From Shinisaurus crocodilurus (taxonomy: Eukaryota > Chordata > Lepidosauria > Squamata > Shinisauridae), in assembly GCA_021292165.1 (NCBI GenBank), contig JAHFWL010000197.1, forward strand, positions 1 to 64,000: 64,000 bases of DNA, written 5' to 3'. Below, piece by piece: positions 53,501 to 63,764 of the stretch. Below the pieces are notes generated by a model. It saw nothing but the letters and a program-made list of their open reading frames with translations, was not told where the DNA came from and did no database searches. Within the stretch, counting starts at the first letter, position 1. Each line of letters starts with the position of its first letter. Position numbers and translations under genes: made by a program.

Positions 53501-56500
53501 TAAAATTAACAAGAACAATAATAATATAGCTCAAAGCTGCAATCCCATGCATGTACTTGAGAAATAAGTCCCATTGAATATGCAGCCTGATCTGTGCTGA
53601 TTTATTTGGAAGTAAGTGTGCACCCTGGACATCAGCCTTGGTGGGCCTTTCTTCCGTTCACAGTGCATTTAACCAGCTTCACATTTGAAAAACAGAGGTA
53701 GGGACAGGGGAACCACTGTGTGTATGTTCAAAGGAATCCAAAAGGAGGTTTGCCAGGTTTGCCTTCAAGTTACATGGGTCAGCCCACAAACTCCAAGAGG
53801 GTTGGTGCTCCATCGGAAGTGGGGAGAATGAAAGGGAAGGGATGTTAACCAATTTATGCCAGTTTTATCTTTGTTGCTTAAAAAGAAAGTTCTGGGGGTG
53901 CACGTGTATGGCCCATTATGTTTATTCACTGATTTCAATGGATCTTACACTTGAGTAATTATGCTTAGGGTTGCAGCCATGACTGGTAAACTTCAGGGGA
54001 GGAAGATCCCCAAAGTCAAAGCTGTTGTGGTGGCTAATATTTATGTAGGTGCACAGCAAGCTATGATGAGTCGTGGCTGCAAGTGGCTTTGCATGAACTC
54101 CTGGTGGAGGAGGTGAAAGGGTTAATCTGTGGCAAAGGTATATTTAGATTACAATATTTTTTGGCAAAGGTGGCCTTTTATTGATCCAGAGAAATGGTAC
54201 ACTGGGAGAAATGGAGTCAATCCTGTTGAATTAATCTAAAGAAGAGAGGGTGGCATCTGAGTGCTTCCTGAATGGTCATATTGCAGATCAGATTTTTTTT
54301 TTTTAAGTAAAAAATACAGAATAAGTACAGTGATGTGTTTTTTGCAGAGGGTGATGGTACATGCTCAGATTCCTAGGATGACTGACCAGTGTCTTGTGTC
54401 AGTGATTATCTGTTTACAATTTGACACAGACACTATATTTGAGTGAGGGGGGAAACTGAAATTGAAGTTTAATATCAGTGAGTTTCCCCCTCTTATTATT
54501 ATTCCAAAGCACTGTGCAGCGTTCTACAAAGTGCAATGTGGAGATCTTTAAACACATATGCATACATGCTTTATATACATACATCGCGCCACCCCCATTT
54601 AATGATTTCTTAATGAGCGTGTTTTGAGAAAACGTTAAGGGTAGATGTGGTGGCATCTCTTTATTTGTGGTGAATATGGGCACTTGATGCTTCAGGGACA
54701 GGCGGCTCCGTGGAACAGAGGGAAATGATGATCTACTTAGGCTGAAGACTGGCACTTTGCATTATGTACATGGGAGGATATAGAGATCATTGAATATGTA
54801 GAGGATGACTTACTCAGATGGTGGATTTGTGTAGATAGGATAGTTCATTTGGTCGAGACCAGGAGATGTGCTCCAGCATAAGGTCTTACATAGGAAGACC
54901 TTTCCTTAGGGGCAGCAGAACACTGTGTGTATATGTGGGGGGAGGGGGAGTGATGAAGTGTATCACTGATGCTGACAGCAGATCACGTCATTCACTAACC
55001 TCGTGTGCATCTCTTTCCCCAGAACTTATTCATTTTCCTGCTCTTCCTCGGACCTTTCAACTGCTTTGCAAGCTACAGCCGTGCCACTGAACTCTTCTAC
55101 AGCATCAGTGAAGGGCTACCTGCTGGCTTCCTCATTGGGAATCTAGCCCAGGATTTACAGCTTCAGGGGGCAGCAGAGGAAGAGGGAGAGACAGCAGTAG
55201 AGGGGGAGCGGCAGCCTGACCAATGGAGAAAACCCCCTCTCTCCTTCAGCCTCGTCTCTGAGGGATTGGGAGGTCAGTACGTCAACCTAGACAACCGGTC
55301 AGGAGAACTGCGCACCTCAGCACAGGAGATTGACCGGGAGGCAGTGTGCACAGAAGATAATGTAGGCTCTAATGTGGTTGCCTCTTCCTCCTCCTCGCTA
55401 GTACCATCCTCTGAGTCATGCCTGCTGTTGCTGGATGTTCTGGTGTTACCTCAGGAGTATTTCCGCCTCGTCAAGGTGAAGATTGCCATTCATGATGTTA
55501 ATGACAATGCACCGTGGTTTCCCATGCCACAGATACACCTCTTTGTGCCTGAGAATTCACCCATCAACACCCGCTTAGCTATAGAGCACCCAGCTGTGGA
55601 TCCAGACATGGGTACCAATGGAGTCCAGACTTACCAACTACAAGATGACTACGGGGTTTTTACACTGGATGTGGAGGAGAATGAAAGTGGGGAAAGAACG
55701 CCTTACCTGATTGTCATGGGTGCCTTGGATAGGGAGGCCAGAGATGAATATATTACGCTCATAACTGCAGAGGATGGAGGAGACCCACCGTTGGTGGGCA
55801 GTGCCACCCTCACCATTGGCATCAGTGACATCAATGACAACTGTCCCCAGTTCAATGAGACCCAGATCAATGTCACTGTCTTTGGGAACGCTAGCATTGG
55901 GTTGCGCATAGCCTCTGTCCATGCTGTGGATGTGGACCAGGGAATCAATGCGGAAATCACCTATTCCTACAGCCAAAAGGTGTCTCAGTCATCCCGCACT
56001 TTGTTCCACCTTGATGAAAGCACAGGCATTATCAAGCTCTCTAAGAGGATTAATGGTGATACTCCTCGTCTCCATCGGTTGAGCGTATTGGCCAATGGTC
56101 CCGGTTGCATTCCAGCTGTGATAACTGTGTTGATATCCATCATCAAAGTCATGATGAGACCCCCTGAAGTGATTCCTCGTTTTATAGCAAATGAAGCAGA
56201 AGGGGTGGTTTACCTGAGGGAGTTAGAACCTGTGAATACCCCAATAGCATTTTTCACTATAAAAGACCCAGATGAAAAATACAAAGTGGATTGCTATTTG
56301 GATGGTGATGGCCCATTCAGGTTGTCACCGTACAAACCATACCACAATGAATACTTATTGGAGACTACAAAGCCATTGGATTATGAGTCTCAACAGCTCT
56401 ATGAAATATCAGTGATTGCATGGAATACTGAAGGATTCCATGTCAATAAAAGAGTTAAAGTGCAGGTTCTGGATGATAATGACAACTCGCCTGTTTTTTC

Positions 56501-57749
56501 CCAACCACTGATAGAATTGTCGATAGAAGAAAACAATGCTCCCAATGCTTTTTTGGCCAAGCTGCATGCAACAGATGCTGACAGTGGAGAAAGAGGTCAA
56601 GTGTCTTATTTCCTTGGGCCTGAAGCACCTTCATATTTTTCTTTAGATAAAGTCACTGGAGTCCTTACAGTTTCCACCCAGCTGGACAGAGAAGAAAGAG
56701 AAAAATACCGCTACACAGTCAGAGCAGTAGATTTTGGAGTGCCTCCCCGAGAATCAATAGCCACCATTACCATCTCAGTACTGGATAAAAATGACAACAG
56801 CCCAAGGTTTATCAACAAAGATTTCAGTTTTTTTGTGCCAGAGAATTTCCCGGGCTTTGGTGAAATTGGAGTTATAAGCGTCACTGATGCAGATATTGGG
56901 CAAAATGGATGGGTCGCACTTTCTGTTGTAAACGGAAGTGACATCTTCGTTATAGATACTGGTAAGGGAGTGTTAAGAGCAAAGGTCTCTCTAGACAGGG
57001 AACAGCAGAGCTCATACACCTTATGGGTTGAAGCAGTGGATGGAGGGGACCCTGCTTTGTCCTCTACTGCAAAAATAACCATCCTTTTGCTGGACATAAA
57101 TGACAATCCACCATTGGTTTTGTTTCCTCAATCTAACATGTCTTACCTTCTAGTCCTTCCTACTACTCTACCTGGATCTCCTATCACAGAGGTCTATGCT
57201 GTAGATAATGACACTGGCATGAATGCAGTCATAGCATATAGCATCATTGGGAGAAGAGGTCCCCGTCCAGACTCCTTTAAGATTGACCCCAAGACAGGCA
57301 ACATCACTCTGGAAGAGTCACTCATGCAAAATGACTATGGCCTCTATCGGCTACTCATTAAGGTTAGCGATCATGGTTACCCAGAACCTCTCCATTCCAC
57401 AGTCATGGTGAACCTCTTTGTCAATGACACTGTGAGCAATGAGAGCTACATTGAAAGTCTTTTAAGAAAGGAACCTGACATTAATATCGAGGAAAAAGAA
57501 CCACAAATCTCTATAGAACCCACACACAGAAGAGTGGAGTCGGCCTCCTGCATGCCTACTTTAGTGGCCCTGTCAATAATAAGTTTGGGTTCGATAACAT
57601 TGGTAACTGGAATGGGTATTTATATCTGCCTAAGGAAAGGGAGAAAATATCACAGAGGAGATGAAAATTTGGAAGTACAAATCCCATTAAATGGAAGAAT
57701 TGATCTGCATATGCTGGAGAAGAAACCAGTGGAAATTTCCAATATCTGA
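52986..57749 (+). CDS. PCDH20: Protocadherin-20 (two coding exons)
   Basis: Cell-surface calcium-dependent adhesion protein of the non-clustered protocadherin group, acting at neural membranes. CDS is join(52986-53042, 55023-57749), about 927 residues against roughly 950 in mammals. Signal peptide about 1-38 (hydrophobic LFIFLLFLGPF). Seven cadherin repeats end near residues 177 (DVNDNAP), 288 (DINDNCP), 393 (no DxNDN), 503 (DDNDNSP), 607 (DKNDNSP), 710 (DINDNPP) and 825. LDRE and DxD calcium motifs are kept in most repeats. The membrane helix is about 863-888, then a tail of about 39 residues ending in ISNI. Start chosen by Kozak context (G at -3 and +4) and by RNLP before the junction, as in mammals. 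The acidic EC1 loop at about 60-75 looks lineage-specific. Identification is from memory of PCDH20, with very high similarity. Confidence 0.95.
53466..53500. repeat. (AAT)n microsatellite in the PCDH20 intron
   Basis: AAT triplet run. Confidence 0.95.
53538..53640. mobile_element. MITE of the AAGTCCCATTGAA type
   Basis: GCTGCAATCCCATGCATGTAC..AAATAAGTCCCATTGAATATG..GGAAGTAAGTGTGCACC..ATCAGCC; a second, shorter relative ends at 53976 (TTTCAATGGATCTTACAC..TAGGGTTGCAGCC). Confidence 0.6.
55023..57749 (+). other. PCDH20 coding exon 2
   Basis: A single uninterrupted 2.7 kb exon encoding the rest of the signal peptide, all seven cadherin repeats, the membrane helix and the tail, stop TGA at 57747-57749. 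Large single exons for the whole ectodomain are typical of protocadherins. The open frame extends 18 nt upstream to an ATG at 55005, but those codons lie in the splice acceptor and are not expected to be translated. Confidence 0.95.
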
Positions 57750-58214
57750 TGGTTTCACATAGACAATCTCAACCAAAACCTAAATATTCTGAACAATGGT
57801 TAGCTCCCAAATGGGGGATTGTCAGCAGTAGCTATAATGAAGGACCATTGATTTATAACTTATTATAATTGTAAATAGCTGTTTACATGGGGTTTTTTTC
57901 AAAGAAAACAAAAAAGACAAAAAGAAAATCAAATTCAATGTACAGCTTTTTAAAAAATGAATCCTTAGTGCTAACAGCTAGTAACCTGTCTGTGTAGACA
58001 TGGGCGTCACGAGACCCATCCATAAACCAAGTCAGTATTCATAAAGTCAAAGGTAAGGCAATGACACATTCATTGTTCCATTCTTCATTCCTGTGAGTCA
58101 TTTTTGACCACAAGAGGGCATCATCAGCCATTCCTGTAAATGGGACTGTTTAAGAGAAAATGAAAAAGTATATTTTAAAATGTATTGTTTTTTGATAAAG
58201 GAAAGACAAATAAA
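57750..58214 (+). other. PCDH20 3' UTR, proximal form
   Basis: AT-rich, no repeat. A polyadenylation signal AATAAA is at 58209-58214. The downstream limit is uncertain; a longer UTR through later repeats is possible. Confidence 0.55.
58209..58214 (+). terminator. Candidate PCDH20 polyadenylation signal
   Basis: First AATAAA after the PCDH20 stop codon, 460 bp downstream, in AT-rich sequence with TGTTCTATTGTATATATGTG following. Confidence 0.45.
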
Positions 58215-58336
58215 AGTATGGGTTTGAGGTATAATAACTAGATGTTCTATTGTATATATGTGAAGATGATAAGAAAATATGCACTGGTAAATCAAAACAT
58301 AATGTTTTATTACCTCAGATGTTATATATAACATGA

Positions 58337-58338
58337 TG

Positions 58339-58371
<33 letters not shown>

Positions 58372-58400
58372 ATATATATATATATATGATATATATATAT
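58337..58400. repeat. (TA)n microsatellite
   Basis: AT dinucleotide run with GATATA interruptions; self-complementary. Confidence 0.95.
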
Positions 58401-58575
58401 CTAGGAAAGGCATTAACAAGAAGTGCAATTTCTTGAGGGTGCGCACCATCCTTTGTGAGATTGTGAACAGAAATGAGATGTTCACTTTTCACTCAATACG
58501 GACAAACAGTATAAATTACTTCAGCAGTTTGCTCACTGTTATGAAATATTGTAGTCAGTATTTCTTGGAAGAAAT

Positions 58576-59184
58576 CAGGGCCGGCGCTACCGCTAGGCCA
58601 ACTAGGCTGTTGCCTAGGGCGCGTAGCGGAAGAGGGCGCAGAACGCTGCGCTCCTCTTCGCTGCCGGCGCGCTCCTGCCCTGCCCGCCCGCCCGCCTCTC
58701 CGAGAAAGCTAGGTCAGTGCAGGGGATTGCGCCAGGAGTAGTGGTGGGGCCGAGCCTGGGTGCCTCCCCCCCACCTTGCCTCGCCTCTGCGCCGCCTCCC
58801 CCCCACGCCGCCTCCCCCCCACCTCGCCTCGCTTCGCCTCTCCTCCGCGCCGCCTCCCCCCGCCGACACCTACCTTCTCCGCGCTGTTTCCGGAGCCCCG
58901 CCCGTGCTCTGTTTTGGCGGGAAGAACCAGGGCAACAGGGCTTTAACAGCCCTGTTGCTCTGGTTTCCCCCGGCCAAAAACAGAGCGCGGGGGTCCCTTT
59001 TCGGAGGAGGCGTGGGAAGGTAGGTGGGGGGCGGCAGCGGCAGCGTGCGGGGGGGGTCCGGTGGCGGCGGGGGGGTGGGAGGTTGCAGAGCAGGGCTGCT
59101 TTCCGGAGCCCCCCCCACGGCACGAGAGGGGGGGCGCTAAATATAATTTAGCCTAGGGCGCCAAACTGCCCTGCACCGGTCCTG
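58576..59184 (+). mobile_element. GC-rich non-autonomous hAT, copy C (609 bp)
   Basis: Perfect 8 bp duplication GAAGAAAT at 58568-58575 and 59185-59192. Ends CAGGGCCGGCGCTACCGC and GCACCGGTCCTG. The interior holds CGCCTCCCCCC-type repeats and a palindrome at 58925-58965. Long arginine/proline ORFs over it are compositional shadows. Confidence 0.95.
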
Positions 59185-59192
59185 GAAGAAAT

Positions 59193-59591
59193 GATAACAT
59201 GAGATCTGGGACCAAACTGGTCCATGTGTTCATAGGACAGGAAAGGGGTTGTGTTGCCAATGTTCCTGTCTAGCATAGCTCCTTAAGCCTCATGGAATGT
59301 CCCTCTGGAAGGTTCCCCAAGACTTGTGGGAAATTTTTCAGGATGCACTAGGAGTTGCCATGAGAATCCAGCCCACCCTGTTTCCAAAATACAACAAAAG
59401 CCTGATCCTGTGCATTTTTACTTGGAAGTTGTTGCACTGAGTTCCATGGGATTTCCATCATAGCCCCCTAGTAAGAGTGCATAGACCTATAGTCTAAATG
59501 CAAAAAACAAGGGAATGGTGAAATGCCAGTTATTTTAAGGGATTGTCCATTACTTGAGAAGGGCAGGAACCAATAAGCCACCATTCCCAGT
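59193..59591. other. No gene; one worn MITE trace
   Basis: AGCCTGATCCTGTGCATTTTTACTTGGAAG..TTGCACTGAGTTCCATGGG near 59400 resembles the AAGTCCCATTGAA MITEs. Confidence 0.35.
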
Positions 59592-60130
59592 CAGGGTTGC
59601 AATGATTTAAATCAGAATGATTTAAATCAATGATTAAATCATTGATTAAATCATCAATAAATATCGATTTTTTCCGATTTTTTTGCAAAAAAAATCATGA
59701 TATTTTTTTTATTTTTTGCAAAAAAATCATGATTTTTTGCAACCCTGTCGTGTAGGTAGCCTAGTTCTGATTAATGTTTTCTGTATAATTTGGTGTTCTT
59801 AACTATTAAGTGTAGGCTATTTCATAGATTCATAGATCATAGAGTTGGAAGGAGCCTACAAGGCTATCGAGTCCAACTCCCTGCTCAATGCAGGAAACTA
59901 GAGGAGGGGTCTCCCATCCAAGTAATAACCAGGCCTGACCCTGCTTAGCTTTCCACGCTCAGACAAGCTGAGCCAGCATAAGCCTTTGTACATGTGGTTG
60001 CCTGAAACTTTGAAATTAATTTTACTAAAAAAAAATTGGGGGGGGGGGAGAAATTGATTAAATAAAAAAAATCATTGATTTAAATAAAAAAAAATCGATT
60101 AAAAAAATATATCATGATTTTTTGCAACCC
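59592..60130. mobile_element. AT-rich element with GGGTTGCAA ends
   Basis: Ends CAGGGTTGCAATGATTTAAA and TGATTTTTTGCAACCC. The subterminal parts are full of ATTGATTTAAAT and AAAATCATGATTTT palindromes. An internal TTTTTTGCAACCCTG near 59745 looks like another right end. A 5S-SINE is inserted at 59821-59984. Target duplication not readable; hAT by end shape only. Confidence 0.6.
59821..59984 (-). mobile_element. 5S rRNA-derived SINE with CR1 tail, copy 3
   Basis: On the minus strand: GGCTTATGCTGGCTCAGCTT, AAAGCTAAGCAGGGTCAGGCC, TTACTTGGATGGGAGACC, then TTGCATTGAGCAGGG..CCTTCCAACTCTATGATC-type tail. Best-kept head of the three copies. Confidence 0.88.
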
Positions 60131-60185
60131 TATCAGTACAGCAAAGCAATCCATATGTGAAAACAGATTCCATATACCAAAATCC

Positions 60186-60290
60186 AGATAAGTGTGTGTA
60201 ATACTTTTATTAGGCCAACGAAAAGATTTTTTTTTTTTAATGCAAGGTTTGGAGATCCCCAGATCACTTCATCAGGCAAAATGTTATAAA
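60186..60290 (-). mobile_element. Penelope-like repeat fragment, decayed hammerhead-like core
   Basis: Plus strand: TACTTTTATTAGGCCAACGAAAAG..TTAATGCAAGGTTTGGAGATCCCC..AGATCACTTCATCAGGC. On the minus strand CTGATGA (60269-60275) is followed by a weak hairpin and CAAA (60248-60251) where GAAA is expected. Same layout as 15391-15515. Confidence 0.5.
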
Positions 60291-60890
60291 AAGCAAAGGG
60301 TGGGGTGGAGAATATAGGAGGGAAAAATAACTTGATGGTGAAGTCACATTGTCTGCATGTTCAGAGTCCCAGGATGGAATGAGGGAGGAGGGGTCTGCAG
60401 ACATTCAAATCAGGGTATGCGGGTCATGTGATGGATACAGGAAAAACATGCTGTTTCCCCTGGGGCTGCTGGAATGAAGAGGGGGGGGGGAATGTTAGGT
60501 CCTTCATTTTTGAAAATATAAAATCCAGCAGTTCTCAGAAGCAATTTCTACCTGGGCAAAGAACGTGGGCTCTTTTTACCATTGGCCAAAGAGAGAAAAT
60601 AGGCAGTCTTTATATAACAAAGCAGGAGATAATTTTAGATGCTGTTCTCATTCTCTCTCGCTCTCTCAATATATACAATAACTGAAGCCAAATTGGTTTC
60701 CATATATGAATTGTCATTCTGGCTCTGATTGCTTAGTACAAAAATATACTTTAAGGGAGAAAGCCCACATCCTGTTTATCACTCACACACCACAAATGAA
60801 TGGTTCCAGACACACCTCCTGCCTCATATAGATGACCGCTGCTGTCAGAGCTTACAATCTTCGTAATCTGTTGAGGCCGGGGCGAAGGGA
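60291..60890. other. No gene recognised
   Basis: A G homopolymer lies at 60481-60490. No exon or repeat ends identified. Confidence 0.35.
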
Positions 60891-60895
60891 GATCT

Positions 60896-60944
60896 TTACA
60901 TGTAGTACCTTACGTGCTGCATGAACGTAAGGTACTACATGTAA
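60896..60944. repeat. Perfect 20 bp-arm stem-loop
   Basis: TTACATGTAGTACCTTACGT at 60896-60915 is exactly complementary to 60925-60944, with a 9 nt loop GCTGCATGA. No family recognised. Confidence 0.9.
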
Positions 60945-61687
60945 TCTTTGGATTAGGGCCCACAATCCATGTCCCTTTGTTACAGCTCCATCCTCCACTA
61001 CTGTTAAAATTATATATTTTTTTGATCCAGTAACCCCAAGTTAAACCCTGAGTTGAACTCTGTAGTTCAGCAATCTGTCAGTAGTATTTCATCACTTTGG
61101 TTGTAGACCATTTTTATGTGATATTTCTGAATTAGATCTTTCAAATGGAAACAGAAATCGCTCCTCGGTAATGTGAAAGTTTAGTTTTATATGTTGACTC
61201 TCTGGATTAGCAATTTGTATGAGCGAACAACAGCTGATTACTGATTTTTGGCTCCTTTCCTTTTCATGAGCTTAGTCTTCTGAATCAGGTCCAGAAATTC
61301 CCCTCTTAAAACCGGTGACATATCTTCCCGGTCATTTAGACACCTGTCTGCTTCTGCAGCTACATAGCAGAGGGGATATCAGCAATGCACACCTTTAATG
61401 TTGATTACAAGAGCTGGGAAACTATCATGTCAGATTTCTGCATCAAATTTATCTGTGTAAAACAAGGCAAGTGAGTGTTATGCTTAAAACGGACACTTTT
61501 CTTGAGTTCTGACAATATGTCTGTACTGTACCAAAAGTGTTTATATGTCTGCAAATAAAAGCTCTATATTTTCATAATATTTTTTATCTGTTAGCATTTT
61601 ATGGAATCTAGGTACCTTTCTTATTTCAGTGTGCTTCATAGCATGTAAGGTGCTGCTGAATTTAATACATTGCTACTTTGCCTGCAC
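60945..61687. other. Repeat-poor DNA with an isolated AATAAA
   Basis: About 740 bp without repeat ends. AATAAA at 61554-61559 is followed by a T-rich stretch. This could be a distal PCDH20 polyadenylation site about 3.8 kb after the stop; that is speculative. Confidence 0.3.
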
Positions 61688-61919
61688 CAGGAGTGGGCAA
61701 CATGGTGCCCACGGGCACCAGTGTGCCCCTGGACACCCTTCTTGGCACAGTTGAGGTGCCTTGCCCCTCCCACTTTTAAAAGAATGATCACATTTTCTTA
61801 TGGCATCTGGGATCAAAGTGAAGGCCTCCAGCTCCTGCCATGTTTACTTCCCATGCCTCTGGCCTACATGATGGGGCTCACAGACATACTTAGAAAATGA
61901 AGAGACAGTGTTGCATACT

Positions 61920-61983
61920 GGGGCTGGAGCATGCTGGGAGTTGTGGGCCAAAAACATCTGGGGACCCAAGGTTGGAGAACACT
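61920..61983. mobile_element. Fold-back hAT MITE, right half, nested
   Basis: GGGGCTGGAGCATGCTGGGAGTTGTGGGCC..CATCTGGGGACCCAAGGTTGGAGAACACTG is the right arm of the family seen at 18483. Confidence 0.75.
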
Positions 61984-62225
61984 GGGTTAGAGTGTTGGAC
62001 TGGGACTCAGGAGATCCGGGTTCTAGTCCCCACTCAGCCATGAAGCTCACTGGGTGACTTTGGGCCAGTCATTGACTCTCAGCCTAACCTACCTCACAGG
62101 GTTGTTGTGAGGATCAAATGGAGAGGAGGAGGAGGAGGAGGAGGAGGAGGAGGAGGATTATGTAAGCCGCCTCGAGTTCCTTGCAGGAAAAAAAGTGGGA
62201 TAGAAATGTAATAAATAAATAAAAG
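61984..62225 (+). mobile_element. CORE-SINE with (GGA)n expansion, nested
   Basis: Head GTTAGAGTGTTGGACTGGGACTC, B box GGTTCTAGTCCC, core TGGGTGACTTTGGGCCAGTC, TTGTTGTGAGGATC, an expanded GGA repeat at 62121-62157, then GCCGCCTCGAGTTCCTTGC and an (AATAA)n tail. Confidence 0.82.
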
Positions 62226-62514
62226 ATGGTGGGCGGCTGCAGACCAATGTTTTCCTCTGCAACACACCCAGCCACCACAAAAAGAAGGGAAAACCGAAAA
62301 AGGCGCTGAAAACTGCAGGTTCAAAGAAGTTGTTTAGTGTGCTGTGGCTCAGACCCCACCTCTGCCTTGTACCCAGTCATTTGGGCAGGTGATTTGTCCT
62401 TTGTGACTAGGCACACTTCGTATGGCAGCCATTGTGTGGTGGCACCCACAACAGTTTCTCAAATTCCCCAATTTGCCCACAGGCCCAAAAAGGTTGCCTT
62501 CACCTGGCCTACAC

Positions 62515-63764
62515 AGTCTTTACCAATTTGTGAAGTCAAAGCCAAGTTTGAATATAACGTTGGTGTACTTACCACGGTCTTAAGCACATAAATGTTGTAT
62601 CAGATGAACATGTACATTTGCAGAAAATAGTGGGTTTTCCAATCCCCTCCCTACACCACCACCCTACACACTAGTGCTGTGCAAGGCTTCTGTGGAGCAT
62701 AGGTGTGCCACACAGGGGCCAGAGCTTAGCACAGACACATCAGTACCAATAGCAGCTGTTGGAGCAGTGCAAAGTTTTGGATACTTCTAAGGGCCAGTTC
62801 ACATCTTCAGGAACACCACTTGATTTCCAGTCACTTGACACTTGACTCAGCCTGAATGTGTGAACTGATTCCACTGAAAAAGCATTGTGCCTGCGTGAAA
62901 TGATGTGAGGTCATGCAGATGTTCTCTCTTTAGTCTTTGATTTGTGATGTTTCAGTTAGCACATGTAAGGCACCAGTTTATGCTGCAGCCCTCAAGTGAT
63001 GAACATTGTGGGAGCCATCCCAAAAGTTCTGTTGTTAGATTGGCACAGTTAGATGGCCTTTTGGTCTCATTCAACTCTATTGTTCTACAGGGCTTGTGAC
63101 ACTCATTGGTTAAAAAGGAGGTTGTGTTTAGAAGTAGACCTTATTGTGGGCAGAGAAATTGGATGAACAGTTTCACTGAATTTCCAGGGGGAAAAGAAAT
63201 TCTCCCAACTGTTTCTCAAGGGCAGCGGTTGTAGCACAACTTTTTTCCTAAGGGATTTTGGTTTTTTGCACTCCCACTACAACTTGCAACAGCATCAACT
63301 GTGTTGGCAGCCTAGCTCCAATTTTGCATCCTCCACAATGCAGGTGTGAGGGGGCAGTGTTGTGTCTGGCTCCAGGGAATAGGTGCAACTAGTGCTGTGC
63401 CAAAAGCTCTCCTCCATTTTCTGAATGTTTTCTTCCCTCATGAAAGAGGCTTCCATTTTTCTGCCTCATTCTCAGGGCATTTTATGAATTGATTTTGAAT
63501 TTATTTTGGTGCTATTTTTGAGTGTGCCTAATCACTGTGAGGTGGCCAAGGTACTGTTGTGTGTGTTTTCCCCCTATGTATTACACATAGGGAAGTGTGA
63601 GGAATCCAATAGGGGTGTGAAAATCCAATGGGTTTTCACACTCCTGCCCCACAGATTCCGGTTCGCCAGCCCTGCGCTGGTGCCAAGTTGGTATGATGGG
63701 AGTTGAGCCAGCTCGCGGACTTCTGTATCTAAGATGGGCTGCAGTTAGTGCATTTTTTAAAAAA
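62515..63764. other. No gene recognised
   Basis: 1.25 kb of mixed sequence with no exon, RNA gene or repeat ends identified. Small ORFs on both strands lack domains. Confidence 0.4.

Larger units (their letters stand above)
53043..55022 (+). other. PCDH20 intron 1 (1980 bp)
   Basis: GT at 53043, AG at 55021-55022 after the pyrimidine tract CTCTTTCCCC. It holds an (AAT)n run at 53466-53500 and MITE fragments at 53538-53640 and 53905-53976, but no other gene. The phase 0 junction restores LP-NLFIF. Confidence 0.82.
61688..62506. mobile_element. hAT element (819 bp including nested repeats)
   Basis: Ends CAGGAGTGGGCAACATGG and GGTTGCCTTCACCTG. Flanks GCCTGCAC (61680-61687) and GCCTACAC (62507-62514) are an 8 bp duplication with one mismatch. 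Inside lie a hAT MITE fragment (61920-61983) and a CORE-SINE (61984-62225), so the original element was about 500 bp. Confidence 0.8.

Noticed and set aside
55638..57106. Antisense ORFs in the PCDH20 exon
   Set aside because: Shadows of the conserved coding frame; no independent evidence.
58614..59151. 169- and 144-codon Arg/Pro ORFs
   Set aside because: Compositional shadows across hAT copy C; the 8 bp duplication proves the DNA is an insertion.
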